A program made the position numbers and the translations under genes. A stretch of 28,724 nt of DNA from positions 1-28,724 of the forward strand of contig CAJNAR010000084.1 in NCBI GenBank assembly GCA_905220665.1, written 5' to 3'. Origin of the DNA: Albugo candida. Lineage: Eukaryota > Oomycota > Peronosporomycetes > Albuginales > Albuginaceae. Below the pieces are notes generated by a model. That model saw only the letters and a program-made list of their open reading frames with translations, ran no database searches and was not told where the DNA came from. This document shows positions 7,124 to 17,835 of this stretch, piece by piece (the stretch's first letter is position 1; every line of letters begins with the position of its first letter).

Positions 7124-7685
7124 ATCGATTTCAGGGAGCTCACTTCAATGATCGACATTGCATGCATGTTGTGATGCTTTTTAATTGAAAAACAATTTGC
7201 AAGAACTAAACAACGTCTTACGATTCTGTTTCCTTCTTGTTTCTTTTGTCGTGTCTTACTACAAAGCATGTAGGAATAACTCGCAGTATACGTAATGCGC
7301 GGGCATTTATGAGGAGACACAAGAAAACCATCATCACGCATCATTCGTGAACACGTTCGAGTTGTCCTTGACGTTTTCCATTCATTCTTAGGGTTGTACT
7401 ATATTTATGTAGTGTTTCGAGATACGGGCTCGAGTCCCGTCCCATGATCCAGCAACGTGTAGTGACAGTTAAACTACATCTTCAAGTTGAGTCGCTTTGA
7501 GAGATCGATTGATTCAAGAGATGTCGTTTGGCAATACTGCAGTTTCCAGAACCCAATCCTACGATCGATCCATCAATTCAGCACACGCGCGCATATCGCA
7601 AACGTTTGCTCGATGACGGGATACTTTCTCATTCCGAAATTGGAAACAAACGACTAACATCTTTGTATTGTACGAGATCCAAGCT
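7124..7685 (+). other. Spacer 7, type A, promoter of copy 8
   Basis: Type A with CACGTTCGAGTTG, unlike its neighbours' CACGTTGAAGTTG; this is the main difference between this unit and the next. Palindrome plus core promoter: 7598-7643. Confidence 0.75.
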
Positions 7686-8138
7686 ATGGTGAACCTATCA
7701 TTCATGTTGAAGATGTTTCTTTTCATCTTACCAGCGGTTTCTAGTATACCCGAAAAACTAGATTTGCCATCGGAAGGCGTTCAGGAGCATCATGCGTCCC
7801 TACCAACACGAGAACAAGCATTGGAAGCGATTCAGAATGTAAAGCTGCCTTCTGGAGTCTCACTTACAGGCAATGTGGAGCCTGTCAAGAAAGTAGCCAA
7901 GTCATCCGAGCAACAACAAAATGACACTGATAGTAATAATGAGCAATACTGGGGTGGTCTCGGTGGTTTCGGCGGTCTCGGTGGATATGGCGGGTTTGGT
8001 CCTTGGAGGTTTGGGTTTTCATGTGGTGGACTTGGAGGATGGGCGTACCCATTGGGATACTGGGATGCGTTTGGTGCCGGTTTGTATGGCGGCGGATGTG
8101 GTCTCGGTTTCGCGTGGCAGAGTTTGTATTTCTGCTAG
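7686..8138 (+). CDS. Secreted glycine-rich protein, copy 8 (150 aa)
   Basis: Protein identical to copy 7 (Ser73, Asp127-Ala128). It begins a run of three units, copies 8 to 10 with their spacers, that I cannot tell apart by eye. Confidence 0.85.
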   Translation: MVNLSFMLKMFLFILPAVSSIPEKLDLPSEGVQEHHASLPTREQALEAIQNVKLPSGVSLTGNVEPVKKVAKSSEQQQNDTDSNNEQYWGGLGGFGGLGGYGGFGPWRFGFSCGGLGGWAYPLGYWDAFGAGLYGGGCGLGFAWQSLYFC

Positions 8139-8700
8139 ATCGATTTCAGGGAGCTCACTTCAATGATCGACATTGCATGCATGTTGTGATGCTTTTTAAT
8201 TGAAAAACAATTTGCAAGAACTAAACAACGTCTTACGATTCTGTTTCCTTCTTGTTTCTTTTGTCGTGTCTTACTACAAAGCATGTAGGAATAACTCGCA
8301 GTATACGTAATGCGCGGGCATTTATGAGGAGACACAAGAAAACCATCATCACGCATCATTCGTGAACACGTTGAAGTTGTCCTTGACGTTTTCCATTCAT
8401 TCTTAGGGTTGTACTATATTTATGTAGTGTTTCGAGATACGGGCTCGAGTCCCGTCCCATGATCCAGCAACGTGTAGTGACAGTTAAACTACATCTTCAA
8501 GTTGAGTCGCTTTGAGAGATCGATTGATTCAAGAGATGTCGTTTGGCAATACTGCAGTTTCCAGAACCCAATCCTACGATCGATCCATCAATTCAGCACA
8601 CGCGCGCATATCGCAAACGTTTGCTCGATGACGGGATACTTTCTCATTCCGAAATTGGAAACAAACGACTAACATCTTTGTATTGTACGAGATCCAAGCT
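8139..8700 (+). other. Spacer 8, type A, promoter of copy 9
   Basis: Type A, CACGTTGAAGTTG, GATTCAAG, CAGCACACG. Palindrome plus core promoter: 8613-8658. Confidence 0.75.
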
Positions 8701-9153
8701 ATGGTGAACCTATCATTCATGTTGAAGATGTTTCTTTTCATCTTACCAGCGGTTTCTAGTATACCCGAAAAACTAGATTTGCCATCGGAAGGCGTTCAGG
8801 AGCATCATGCGTCCCTACCAACACGAGAACAAGCATTGGAAGCGATTCAGAATGTAAAGCTGCCTTCTGGAGTCTCACTTACAGGCAATGTGGAGCCTGT
8901 CAAGAAAGTAGCCAAGTCATCCGAGCAACAACAAAATGACACTGATAGTAATAATGAGCAATACTGGGGTGGTCTCGGTGGTTTCGGCGGTCTCGGTGGA
9001 TATGGCGGGTTTGGTCCTTGGAGGTTTGGGTTTTCATGTGGTGGACTTGGAGGATGGGCGTACCCATTGGGATACTGGGATGCGTTTGGTGCCGGTTTGT
9101 ATGGCGGCGGATGTGGTCTCGGTTTCGCGTGGCAGAGTTTGTATTTCTGCTAG
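8701..9153 (+). CDS. Secreted glycine-rich protein, copy 9 (150 aa)
   Basis: Same allele set as copy 8 (ATG-GTG, Pro40, Ser73, Asp127-Ala128). It lies inside the run of apparently identical 1,015-bp units, which points to very recent amplification or conversion. Confidence 0.85.
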   Translation: MVNLSFMLKMFLFILPAVSSIPEKLDLPSEGVQEHHASLPTREQALEAIQNVKLPSGVSLTGNVEPVKKVAKSSEQQQNDTDSNNEQYWGGLGGFGGLGGYGGFGPWRFGFSCGGLGGWAYPLGYWDAFGAGLYGGGCGLGFAWQSLYFC

Positions 9154-9715
9154 ATCGATTTCAGGGAGCTCACTTCAATGATCGACATTGCATGCATGTT
9201 GTGATGCTTTTTAATTGAAAAACAATTTGCAAGAACTAAACAACGTCTTACGATTCTGTTTCCTTCTTGTTTCTTTTGTCGTGTCTTACTACAAAGCATG
9301 TAGGAATAACTCGCAGTATACGTAATGCGCGGGCATTTATGAGGAGACACAAGAAAACCATCATCACGCATCATTCGTGAACACGTTGAAGTTGTCCTTG
9401 ACGTTTTCCATTCATTCTTAGGGTTGTACTATATTTATGTAGTGTTTCGAGATACGGGCTCGAGTCCCGTCCCATGATCCAGCAACGTGTAGTGACAGTT
9501 AAACTACATCTTCAAGTTGAGTCGCTTTGAGAGATCGATTGATTCAAGAGATGTCGTTTGGCAATACTGCAGTTTCCAGAACCCAATCCTACGATCGATC
9601 CATCAATTCAGCACACGCGCGCATATCGCAAACGTTTGCTCGATGACGGGATACTTTCTCATTCCGAAATTGGAAACAAACGACTAACATCTTTGTATTG
9701 TACGAGATCCAAGCT
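9154..9715 (+). other. Spacer 9, type A, promoter of copy 10
   Basis: Looks identical to spacer 8. Palindrome plus core promoter: 9628-9673. Confidence 0.75.
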
Positions 9716-10168
9716 ATGGTGAACCTATCATTCATGTTGAAGATGTTTCTTTTCATCTTACCAGCGGTTTCTAGTATACCCGAAAAACTAGATTTGCCAT
9801 CGGAAGGCGTTCAGGAGCATCATGCGTCCCTACCAACACGAGAACAAGCATTGGAAGCGATTCAGAATGTAAAGCTGCCTTCTGGAGTCTCACTTACAGG
9901 CAATGTGGAGCCTGTCAAGAAAGTAGCCAAGTCATCCGAGCAACAACAAAATGACACTGATAGTAATAATGAGCAATACTGGGGTGGTCTCGGTGGTTTC
10001 GGCGGTCTCGGTGGATATGGCGGGTTTGGTCCTTGGAGGTTTGGGTTTTCATGTGGTGGACTTGGAGGATGGGCGTACCCATTGGGATACTGGGATGCGT
10101 TTGGTGCCGGTTTGTATGGCGGCGGATGTGGTCTCGGTTTCGCGTGGCAGAGTTTGTATTTCTGCTAG
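9716..10168 (+). CDS. Secreted glycine-rich protein, copy 10 (150 aa)
   Basis: Last of the three apparently identical units; Ser73 and Asp127-Ala128. Confidence 0.85.
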   Translation: MVNLSFMLKMFLFILPAVSSIPEKLDLPSEGVQEHHASLPTREQALEAIQNVKLPSGVSLTGNVEPVKKVAKSSEQQQNDTDSNNEQYWGGLGGFGGLGGYGGFGPWRFGFSCGGLGGWAYPLGYWDAFGAGLYGGGCGLGFAWQSLYFC

Positions 10169-10730
10169 ATCGATTTCAGGGAGCTCACTTCAATGATCGA
10201 CATTGCATGCATGTTGTGATGCTTTTTAATTGAAAAACAATTTGCAAGAACTAAACAACGTCTTACGATTCTGTTTCCTTCTTGTTTCTTTTGTCGTGTC
10301 TTACTACAAAGCATGTAGGAATAACTCGCAGTATACGTAATGCGCGGGCATTTATGAGGAGACACAAGAAAACCATCATCACGCATCATTCGTGAACACG
10401 TTGAAGTTGTCCTTGACGTTTTCCATTCATTCTTAGGGTTGTACTATATTTATGTAGTGTTTCGAGATACGGGCTCGAGTCCCGTCCCATGATCCAGCAA
10501 CGTGTAGTGACAGTTAAACTACATCTTCAAGTTGAGTCGCTTTGAGAGATCGATTGATTCAAGAGATGTCGTTTGGCAATACTGCAGTTTCCAGAACCCA
10601 ATCCTACGATCGATCCATCAATTCAGCACACGCGCGCATATCGCAAACGTTTGCTCGATGACGGGATACTTTCTCATTCCGAAATTGGAAACAAACGACT
10701 AACATCTTTGTATTGTACGAGATCCAAGCT
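10169..10730 (+). other. Spacer 10, type A, promoter of copy 11
   Basis: Same as spacers 8 and 9 by eye. Palindrome plus core promoter: 10643-10688. Confidence 0.75.
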
Positions 10731-11183
10731 ATGGTGAACCTATCATTCATGTTGAAGATGTTTCTTTTCATCTTACCAGCGGTTTCTAGTATACCCGAAA
10801 AACTAGATTTGCCATCGGAAGGCGTTCAGGAGCATCATGCGTCCCTACCAACACGAGAACAAGCATTGGAAGCGATTCAGAATGTAAAGCTGCCTTCTGG
10901 AGTCTCACTTACAGGCAATGTGGAGCCTGTCAAGAAAGTAGCCAAGCCATCCGAGCAACAACAAAATGACACTGATAGTAATAATGAGCAATACTGGGGT
11001 GGTCTCGGTGGTTTCGGCGGTCTCGGTGGATATGGCGGGTTTGGTCCTTGGAGGTTTGGGTTTTCATGTGGTGGACTTGGAGGATGGGCGTACCCATTGG
11101 GATACTGGGATGCGTTTGGTGCCGGTTTGTATGGCGGCGGATGTGGTCTCGGTTTCGCGTGGCAGAGTTTGTATTTCTGCTAG
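10731..11183 (+). CDS. Secreted glycine-rich protein, copy 11 (150 aa, recombinant Pro73 / Asp-Ala)
   Basis: The only copy combining Pro73 with Asp127-Ala128; elsewhere Asp-Ala always goes with Ser73. The two sites are about 160 nt apart, so an exchange or conversion tract inside the coding region explains it. Its downstream spacer is also mosaic. Confidence 0.85.
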   Translation: MVNLSFMLKMFLFILPAVSSIPEKLDLPSEGVQEHHASLPTREQALEAIQNVKLPSGVSLTGNVEPVKKVAKPSEQQQNDTDSNNEQYWGGLGGFGGLGGYGGFGPWRFGFSCGGLGGWAYPLGYWDAFGAGLYGGGCGLGFAWQSLYFC

Positions 11184-11745
11184 ATCGATTTCAGGGAGCT
11201 CACTTCAATGATCGACATTGCATGCATGTTGTGATGCTTTTTAATTGAAAAACAATTTGCAAGAACTAAACAACGTCTTACGATTCTGTTTCCTTCTTGT
11301 TTCTTTTGTCGTGTCTTACTACAAAGCATGTAGGAATAACTCGCAGTATACGTAATGCGCGGGCATTTATGAGGAGACACGAGGCAACCATCATCACGCA
11401 TCATTCGTGAACACGTTGAAGTTGTCCTTGACGTTTTCCATTCATTCTTAGGGTTGTACTATATTTATGAAGTGTTTCGAGATACGGGCTCGAGTCCCGT
11501 CCCATGATCCAGCAACGTGTAGTGACAGTTAAACTACATCTTCAAGTTGAGTCGCTTTGAGAGATCGATTGATTCAAGAGATGTCGTTTGGCAATACTGC
11601 AGTTTCCAGAACCCAATCCTACGATCGATCCATCAATTCAGCACACGCGCGCATATCGCAAACGTTTGCTCGATGACGGGATACTTTCTCATTCCGAAAT
11701 TGGAAACAAACGACTAACATCTTTGTATTGTACGAGATCCAAGCT
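11184..11745 (+). other. Spacer 11, A/B mosaic, promoter of copy 12
   Basis: Type A up to GCGCGGGC, then B-like CACGAGGCAACC, back to A-like CGTGAACACG, and B-like TTATGAAGTG. At least two switches fall within about 130 bp, so simple crossing-over is less likely than patchy gene conversion. Palindrome plus core promoter: 11658-11703. Confidence 0.75.
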
Positions 11746-12198
11746 ATGGTGAACCTATCATTCATGTTGAAGATGTTTCTTTTCATCTTACCAGCGGTTT
11801 CTAGTATACCCGAAAAACTAGATTTGCCATCGGAAGGCGTTCAGGAGCATCATGCGTCCCTAACAACACGAGAACAAGCATTGGAAGCGATTCAGAATGT
11901 AAAGCTGCCTTCTGGAGTCTCACTTACAGGCAATGTGGAGCCTGTCAAGAAAGTAGCCAAGTCATCCGAGCAACAACAAAATGACACTGATAGTAATAAT
12001 GAGCAATACTGGGGTGGTCTCGGTGGTTTCGGCGGTCTCGGTGGATATGGCGGGTTTGGTCCTTGGAGGTTTGGGTTTTCATGTGGTGGACTTGGAGGAT
12101 GGGCGTACCCATTGGGATACTGGGATGCGTTTGGTGCCGGTTTGTATGGCGGCGGATGTGGTCTCGGTTTCGCGTGGCAGAGTTTGTATTTCTGCTAG
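11746..12198 (+). CDS. Secreted glycine-rich protein, copy 12 (150 aa, Pro40Thr)
   Basis: CCA-to-ACA changes Pro40 to Thr just before the predicted helix at 41-54. Ser73 and Asp127-Ala128 as in the central block. The Thr40 allele recurs in copies 21, 24, 26 and 28 on other backgrounds. Confidence 0.85.
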   Translation: MVNLSFMLKMFLFILPAVSSIPEKLDLPSEGVQEHHASLTTREQALEAIQNVKLPSGVSLTGNVEPVKKVAKSSEQQQNDTDSNNEQYWGGLGGFGGLGGYGGFGPWRFGFSCGGLGGWAYPLGYWDAFGAGLYGGGCGLGFAWQSLYFC

Positions 12199-12760
12199 AT
12201 CGATTTCAGGGAGCTCACTTCAATGATCGACATTGCATGCATGTTGTGATGCTTTTTAATTGAAAAACAATTTGCAAGAACTAAACAACGTCTTACGATT
12301 CTGTTTCCTTCTTGTTTCTTTTGTCGTGTCTTACTACAAAGCATGTAGGAATAACTCGCAGTATACGTAATGCGCGGGCATTTATGAGGAGACACAAGAA
12401 AACCATCATCACGCATCATTCGTGAACACGTTGAAGTTGTCCTTGACGTTTTCCATTCATTCTTAGGGTTGTACTATATTTATGTAGTGTTTCGAGATAC
12501 GGGCTCGAGTCCCGTCCCATGATCCAGCAACGTGTAGTGACAGTTAAACTACATCTTCAAGTTGAGTCGCTTTGAGAGATCGATTGATTCAAGAGATGTC
12601 GTTTGGCAATACTGCAGTTTCCAGAACCCAATCCTACGATCGATCCATCAATTCAGCACACGCGCGCATATCGCAAACGTTTGCTCGATGACGGGATACT
12701 TTCTCATTCCGAAATTGGAAACAAACGACTAACATCTTTGTATTGTACGAGATCCAAGCT
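12199..12760 (+). other. Spacer 12, type A, promoter of copy 13
   Basis: Type A with CACGTTGAAGTTG and CAGCACACG; end of the homogeneous central block. Palindrome plus core promoter: 12673-12718. Confidence 0.75.
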
Positions 12761-13213
12761 ATGGTGAACCTATCATTCATGTTGAAGATGTTTCTTTTCA
12801 TCTTACCAGCGGTTTCTAGTATACCCGAAAAACTAGATTTGCCATCGGAAGGCGTTCAGGAGCATCATGCGTCCCTACCAACACGAGAACAAGCATTGGA
12901 AGCGATTCAGAATGTAAAGCTGCCTTCTGGAGTCTCACTTACAGGCAATGTGGAGCCTGTCAAGAAAGTAGCCAAGTCATCCGAGCAACAACAAAATGAC
13001 ACTGATAGTAATAATGAGCAATACTGGGGTGGTCTCGGTGGTTTCGGCGGTCTCGGTGGATATGGCGGGTTTGGTCCTTGGAGGTTTGGGTTTTCATGTG
13101 GTGGACTTGGAGGATGGGCGTACCCATTGGGATACTGGAATACTTTTGGTGCCGGTTTGTATGGCGGCGGATGTGGTCTCGGTTTCGCGTGGCAGAGTTT
13201 GTATTTCTGCTAG
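12761..13213 (+). CDS. Secreted glycine-rich protein, copy 13 (150 aa, Ser73 / Asn-Thr)
   Basis: Ser73 combined with Asn127-Thr128. The following spacer begins B-like (CTCGCTTC) and then becomes type A, so a tract spanning the 3' end of the gene and about 20 nt beyond the stop seems to have been replaced. Confidence 0.85.
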   Translation: MVNLSFMLKMFLFILPAVSSIPEKLDLPSEGVQEHHASLPTREQALEAIQNVKLPSGVSLTGNVEPVKKVAKSSEQQQNDTDSNNEQYWGGLGGFGGLGGYGGFGPWRFGFSCGGLGGWAYPLGYWNTFGAGLYGGGCGLGFAWQSLYFC

Positions 13214-13775
13214 ATCGATTTCAGGGAGCTCGCTTCAATGATCGACATTGCATGCATGTTGTGATGCTTTTTAATTGAAAAACAATTTGCAAGAACTAAA
13301 CAACGTCTTACGATTCTGTTTCCTTCTTGTTTCTTTTGTCGTGTCTTACTACAAAGCATGTAGGAATAACTCGCAGTATACGTAATGCGCGGGCATTTAT
13401 GAGGAGACACAAGAAAACCATCATCACGCATCATTCGTGAACACGTTGAAGTTGTCCTTGACGTTTTCCATTCATTCTTAGGGTTGTACTATATTTATGT
13501 AGTGTTTCGAGATACGGGCTCGAGTCCCGTCCCATGATCCAGCAACGTGTAGTGACAGTTAAACTACATCTTCAAGTTGAGTCGCTTTGAGAGATCGATT
13601 GATTCAAGAGATGTCGTTTGGCAATACTGCAGTTTCCAGAACCCAATCCTACGATCGATCCATCAATTCAGCACACGCGCGCATATCGCAAACGTTTGCT
13701 CGATGACGGGATACTTTCTCATTCCGAAATTGGAAACAAACGACTAACATCTTTGTATTGTACGAGATCCAAGCT
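13214..13775 (+). other. Spacer 13, type A with a B-like first marker, promoter of copy 14
   Basis: CTCGCTTC (B) is followed at once by AATTGAAA and the other A markers with CACGTTGAAGTTG. Palindrome plus core promoter: 13688-13733. Confidence 0.75.
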
Positions 13776-14228
13776 ATGGTGAACCTATCATTCATGTTGA
13801 AGATGTTTCTTTTCATCTTACCAGCGGTTTCTAGTATACCCGAAAAACTAGATTTGCCATCGGAAGGCGTTCAGGAGCATCATGCGTCCCTACCAACACG
13901 AGAACAAGCATTGGAAGCGATTCAGAATGTAAAGCTGCCTTCTGGAGTCTCACTTACAGGCAATGTGGAGCCTGTCAAGAAAGTAGCCAAGTCATCCGAG
14001 CAACAACAAAATGACACTGATAGTAATAATGAGCAATACTGGGGTGGTCTCGGTGGTTTCGGCGGTCTCGGTGGATATGGCGGGTTTGGTCCTTGGAGGT
14101 TTGGGTTTTCATGTGGTGGACTTGGAGGATGGGCGTACCCATTGGGATACTGGAATACTTTTGGTGCCGGTTTGTATGGCGGCGGATGTGGTCTCGGTTT
14201 CGCGTGGCAGAGTTTGTATTTCTGCTAG
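13776..14228 (+). CDS. Secreted glycine-rich protein, copy 14 (150 aa, Ser73 / Asn-Thr)
   Basis: Same protein as copy 13. It is followed by the most divergent spacer of the array. Confidence 0.85.
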   Translation: MVNLSFMLKMFLFILPAVSSIPEKLDLPSEGVQEHHASLPTREQALEAIQNVKLPSGVSLTGNVEPVKKVAKSSEQQQNDTDSNNEQYWGGLGGFGGLGGYGGFGPWRFGFSCGGLGGWAYPLGYWNTFGAGLYGGGCGLGFAWQSLYFC

Positions 14229-14789
14229 ATCGATTTCAGGGAGCTCGCTTCAATGATCGACATTACATGCATGTTGTGATGCTTTTTAATTTAAAAACAA
14301 TTTGCAAGAACTAAACAACGTCTTATGATTCTGTTTCCTGCTTGTTTCTTTTGTCGTGTCCCACTACAAAGCATGTAGGAATAACTCGCAGTATACGTAA
14401 TGCCGGGCATTGATGAGGAGACACGAGGCAACCATCATCACGCATCATTTGTGTACACATTGGAGTTGTCCTTGACGTTTTCCATTCATTCTTAATGTTG
14501 TACTATATTTATGAAGTGTTTCGAGATACGTGCTCGAGTCCCGTTCCATGATCCAGCAACGTGTAGTGACAGTTAAAATACATCTTCAAGTTGAGTCGCT
14601 TTGAGAGATCGATTGATGCAAGAGATGTCGTTTGGCAATACTGCAGTTTCCAGAACCCAATCCTACGATCGATCCATCAATTCAGCACACGCGCGCATAT
14701 CGCAAACGTTTGCTCGATGACGGGATACTTTCTCATTCCGAAATTGGAAACAAACGACTAACATCTTTGTATTGTACGAGATCCAAGCT
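14229..14789 (+). other. Spacer 14, divergent type B, promoter of copy 15
   Basis: Type B with several private changes: CATTACATGC breaking the 3'-UTR hairpin end pair, CTTATGATT, GTCCCAC and GCATTGATG. It shares TCTTAATGTTG and ACGTGC only with spacer 22. TCCCGTTCC, AAAATAC, GATGCAAG, CAGCACACG. Probably an older lineage. The promoter block is still intact: palindrome plus core promoter 14702-14747. Confidence 0.75.
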
Positions 14790-15242
14790 ATGGTGAACCT
14801 ATCATTCATGTTGAAGATGTTTCTTTTCATCTTACCAGCGGTTTCTAGTATACCCGAAAAACTAGATTTGCCATCGGAAGGCGTTCAGGAGCATCATGCG
14901 TCCCTACCAACACGAGAACAAGCATTGGAAGCGATTCAGAATGTAAAGCTGCCTTCTGGAGTCTCACTTACAGGCAATGTGGAGCCTGTCAAGAAAGTAG
15001 CCAAGTCATCCGAGCAACAACAAAATGACACTGATAGTAATAATGAGCAATACTGGGGTGGTCTCGGTGGTTTCGGCGGTCTCGGTGGATATGGCGGGTT
15101 TGGTCCTTGGAGGTTTGGGTTTTCATGTGGTGGACTTGGAGGATGGGCGTACCCATTGGGATACTGGGATGCGTTTGGTGCCGGTTTGTATGGCGGCGGA
15201 TGTGGTCTCGGTTTCGCGTGGCAGAGTTTGTATTTCTGCTAG
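14790..15242 (+). CDS. Secreted glycine-rich protein, copy 15 (150 aa, Asp-Ala allele)
   Basis: Ser73 and Asp127-Ala128, the last Asp-Ala copy in the window. It lies between Asn-Thr copies, isolated from the block of copies 4 to 12, so the allele was moved by exchange or conversion. Confidence 0.85.
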   Translation: MVNLSFMLKMFLFILPAVSSIPEKLDLPSEGVQEHHASLPTREQALEAIQNVKLPSGVSLTGNVEPVKKVAKSSEQQQNDTDSNNEQYWGGLGGFGGLGGYGGFGPWRFGFSCGGLGGWAYPLGYWDAFGAGLYGGGCGLGFAWQSLYFC

Positions 15243-15804
15243 ATCGATTTCAGGGAGCTCACTTCAATGATCGACATTGCATGCATGTTGTGATGCTTTT
15301 TAATTGAAAAACAATTTGCAAGAACTAAACAACGTCTTACGATTCTGTTTCCTTCTTGTTTCTTTTGTCGTGTCTTACTACAAAGCATGTAGGAATAACT
15401 CGCAGTATACGTAATGCGCGGGCATTTATGAGGAGACACAAGAAAACCATCATCACGCATCATTCGTGAACACGTTCGAGTTGTCCTTGACGTTTTCCAT
15501 TCATTCTTAGGGTTGTACTATATTTATGTAGTGTTTCGAGATACGGGCTCGAGTCCCGTCCCATGATCCAGCAACGTGTAGTGACAGTTAAACTACATCT
15601 TCAAGTTGAGTCGCTTTGAGAGATCGATTGATTCAAGAGATGTCGTTTGGCAATACTGCAGTTTCCAGAACCCAATCCTACGATCGATCCATCAATTCAG
15701 CACACGCGCGCATATCGCAAACGTTTGCTCGATGACGGGATACTTTCTCATTCCGAAATTGGAAACAAACGACTAACATCTTTGTATTGTACGAGATCCA
15801 AGCT
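15243..15804 (+). other. Spacer 15, type A, promoter of copy 16
   Basis: Type A with CACGTTCGAGTTG, GATTCAAG and CAGCACACG. Palindrome plus core promoter: 15717-15762. Confidence 0.75.
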
Positions 15805-16257
15805 ATGGTGAACCTATCATTCATGTTGAAGATGTTTCTTTTCATCTTACCAGCGGTTTCTAGTATACCCGAAAAACTAGATTTGCCATCGGAAGGCGTT
15901 CAGGAGCATCATGCGTCCCTACCAACACGAGAACAAGCATTGGAAGCGATTCAGAATGTAAAGCTGCCTTCTGGAGTCTCACTTACAGGCAATGTGGAGC
16001 CTGTCAAGAAAGTAGCCAAGCCATCCGAGCAACAACAAAATGACACTGATAGTAATAATGAGCAATACTGGGGTGGTCTCGGTGGTTTCGGCGGTCTCGG
16101 TGGATATGGCGGGTTTGGTCCTTGGAGGTTTGGGTTTTCATGTGGTGGACTTGGAGGATGGGCGTACCCATTGGGATACTGGAATACTTTTGGTGCCGGT
16201 TTGTATGGCGGCGGATGTGGTCTCGGTTTCGCGTGGCAGAGTTTGTATTTCTGCTAG
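15805..16257 (+). CDS. Secreted glycine-rich protein, copy 16 (150 aa)
   Basis: ATG-GTG start with Pro73 and Asn127-Thr128; protein identical to copy 2. From here rightward Pro73/Asn-Thr is the main form. Confidence 0.85.
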   Translation: MVNLSFMLKMFLFILPAVSSIPEKLDLPSEGVQEHHASLPTREQALEAIQNVKLPSGVSLTGNVEPVKKVAKPSEQQQNDTDSNNEQYWGGLGGFGGLGGYGGFGPWRFGFSCGGLGGWAYPLGYWNTFGAGLYGGGCGLGFAWQSLYFC

Positions 16258-16818
16258 ATCGATTTCAGGGAGCTCGCTTCAATGATCGACATTGCATGCA
16301 TGTTGTGATGCTTTTTAATTTAAAAACAATTTGCAAGAACTGAACAACGTCTTACGATTCTGTTTCCTGCTTGTTTCTTTTGTCGTGTCTCACTACAAAG
16401 CATGTAGGAATAACTCGCAGTATACGTAATGCCGGGCATTTATGAGGAGACACGAGGCAACCATCATCACGCATCATTTGTGTACACATTGGAGTTGTCC
16501 TTGACGTTTTCCATTCATTCTTAGGGTTGTACTATATTTATGAAGTGTTTCGAGATACGGGCTCGAGTCCCGTTCCATGATCCAGCAACGTGTAGTGACA
16601 GTTAAAATACATCTTCAAGTTGAGTCGCTTTGAGAGATCGATTGATGCAAGAGATGTCGTTTGGCAATACTGCAGTTTCCAGAACCCAATCCTACGATCG
16701 ATCCATCAATTCAGCACACGCGCGCATATCGCAAACGTTTGCTCGATGACGGGATACTTTCTCATTCCGAAATTGGAAACAAACGACTAACATCTTTGTA
16801 TTGTACGAGATCCAAGCT
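16258..16818 (+). other. Spacer 16, type B, promoter of copy 17
   Basis: Type B with CAAGAACTGAAC, ACGGGC but TCCCGTTCC, AAAATAC, GATGCAAG and CAGCACACG. Palindrome plus core promoter: 16731-16776. Confidence 0.75.
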
Positions 16819-17271
16819 ATGGTGAACCTATCATTCATGTTGAAGATGTTTCTTTTCATCTTACCAGCGGTTTCTAGTATACCCGAAAAACTAGATTTGC
16901 CATCGGAAGGCGTTCAGGAGCATCATGCGTCCCTACCAACACGAGAACAAGCATTGGAAGCGATTCAGAATGTAAAGCTGCCTTCTGGAGTCTCACTTAC
17001 AGGCAATGTGGAGCCTGTCAAGAAAGTAGCCAAGCCATCCGAGCAACAACAAAATGACACTGATAGTAATAATGAGCAATACTGGGGTGGTCTCGGTGGT
17101 TTCGGCGGTCTCGGTGGATATGGCGGGTTTGGTCCTTGGAGGTTTGGGTTTTCATGTGGTGGACTTGGAGGATGGGCGTACCCATTGGGATACTGGAATA
17201 CTTTTGGTGCCGGTTTGTATGGCGGCGGATGTGGTCTCGGTTTCGCGTGGCAGAGTTTGTATTTCTGCTAG
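16819..17271 (+). CDS. Secreted glycine-rich protein, copy 17 (150 aa)
   Basis: Same protein as copies 2 and 16, and flanked on both sides by matching type B spacers. It is the last of the long run of ATG-GTG copies. Confidence 0.85.
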   Translation: MVNLSFMLKMFLFILPAVSSIPEKLDLPSEGVQEHHASLPTREQALEAIQNVKLPSGVSLTGNVEPVKKVAKPSEQQQNDTDSNNEQYWGGLGGFGGLGGYGGFGPWRFGFSCGGLGGWAYPLGYWNTFGAGLYGGGCGLGFAWQSLYFC

Positions 17272-17835
17272 ATCGATTTCAGGGAGCTCGCTTCAATGAT
17301 CGACATTGCATGCATGTTGTGATGCTTTTTAATTTAAAAACAATTTGCAAGAACTGAACAACGTCTTACGATTCTGTTTCCTGCTTGTTTCTTTTGTCGT
17401 GTCTCACTACAAAGCATGTAGGAATAACTCGCAGTATACGTAATGCCGGGCATTTATGAGGAGACACGAGGCAACCATCATCACGCATCATTTGTGTACA
17501 CATTGGAGTTGTCCTTGACGTTTTCCATTCATTCTTAGGGTTGTACTATATTTATGAAGTGTTTCGAGATACGGGCTCGAGTCCCGTTCCATGATCCAGC
17601 AACGTGTAGTGACAGTTAAAATACATCTTCAAGTTGAGTCGCTTTGAGAGATCGATTGATGCAAGAGATGTCGTTTGGCAATACTGCAGTTTCCAGAACC
17701 CAATCCTACGATCGATCCATCAATTCAGCACACGCGCGCATATCGCAAACGTTTGCTCGATGACGGGATACTTTCTCATTCCGAAATTGGAAACAAACGA
17801 CTAACATCTTTGTATTGCATGAGATCCAAGCTAGG
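17272..17835 (+). other. Spacer 17, type B, promoter of copy 18, leader with an upstream ATG
   Basis: Near-identical to spacer 16 until the leader, where GTATTGCATGAG replaces GTATTGTACGAG and creates an extra ATG before the gene. Palindrome plus core promoter: 17745-17790. Confidence 0.75.
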
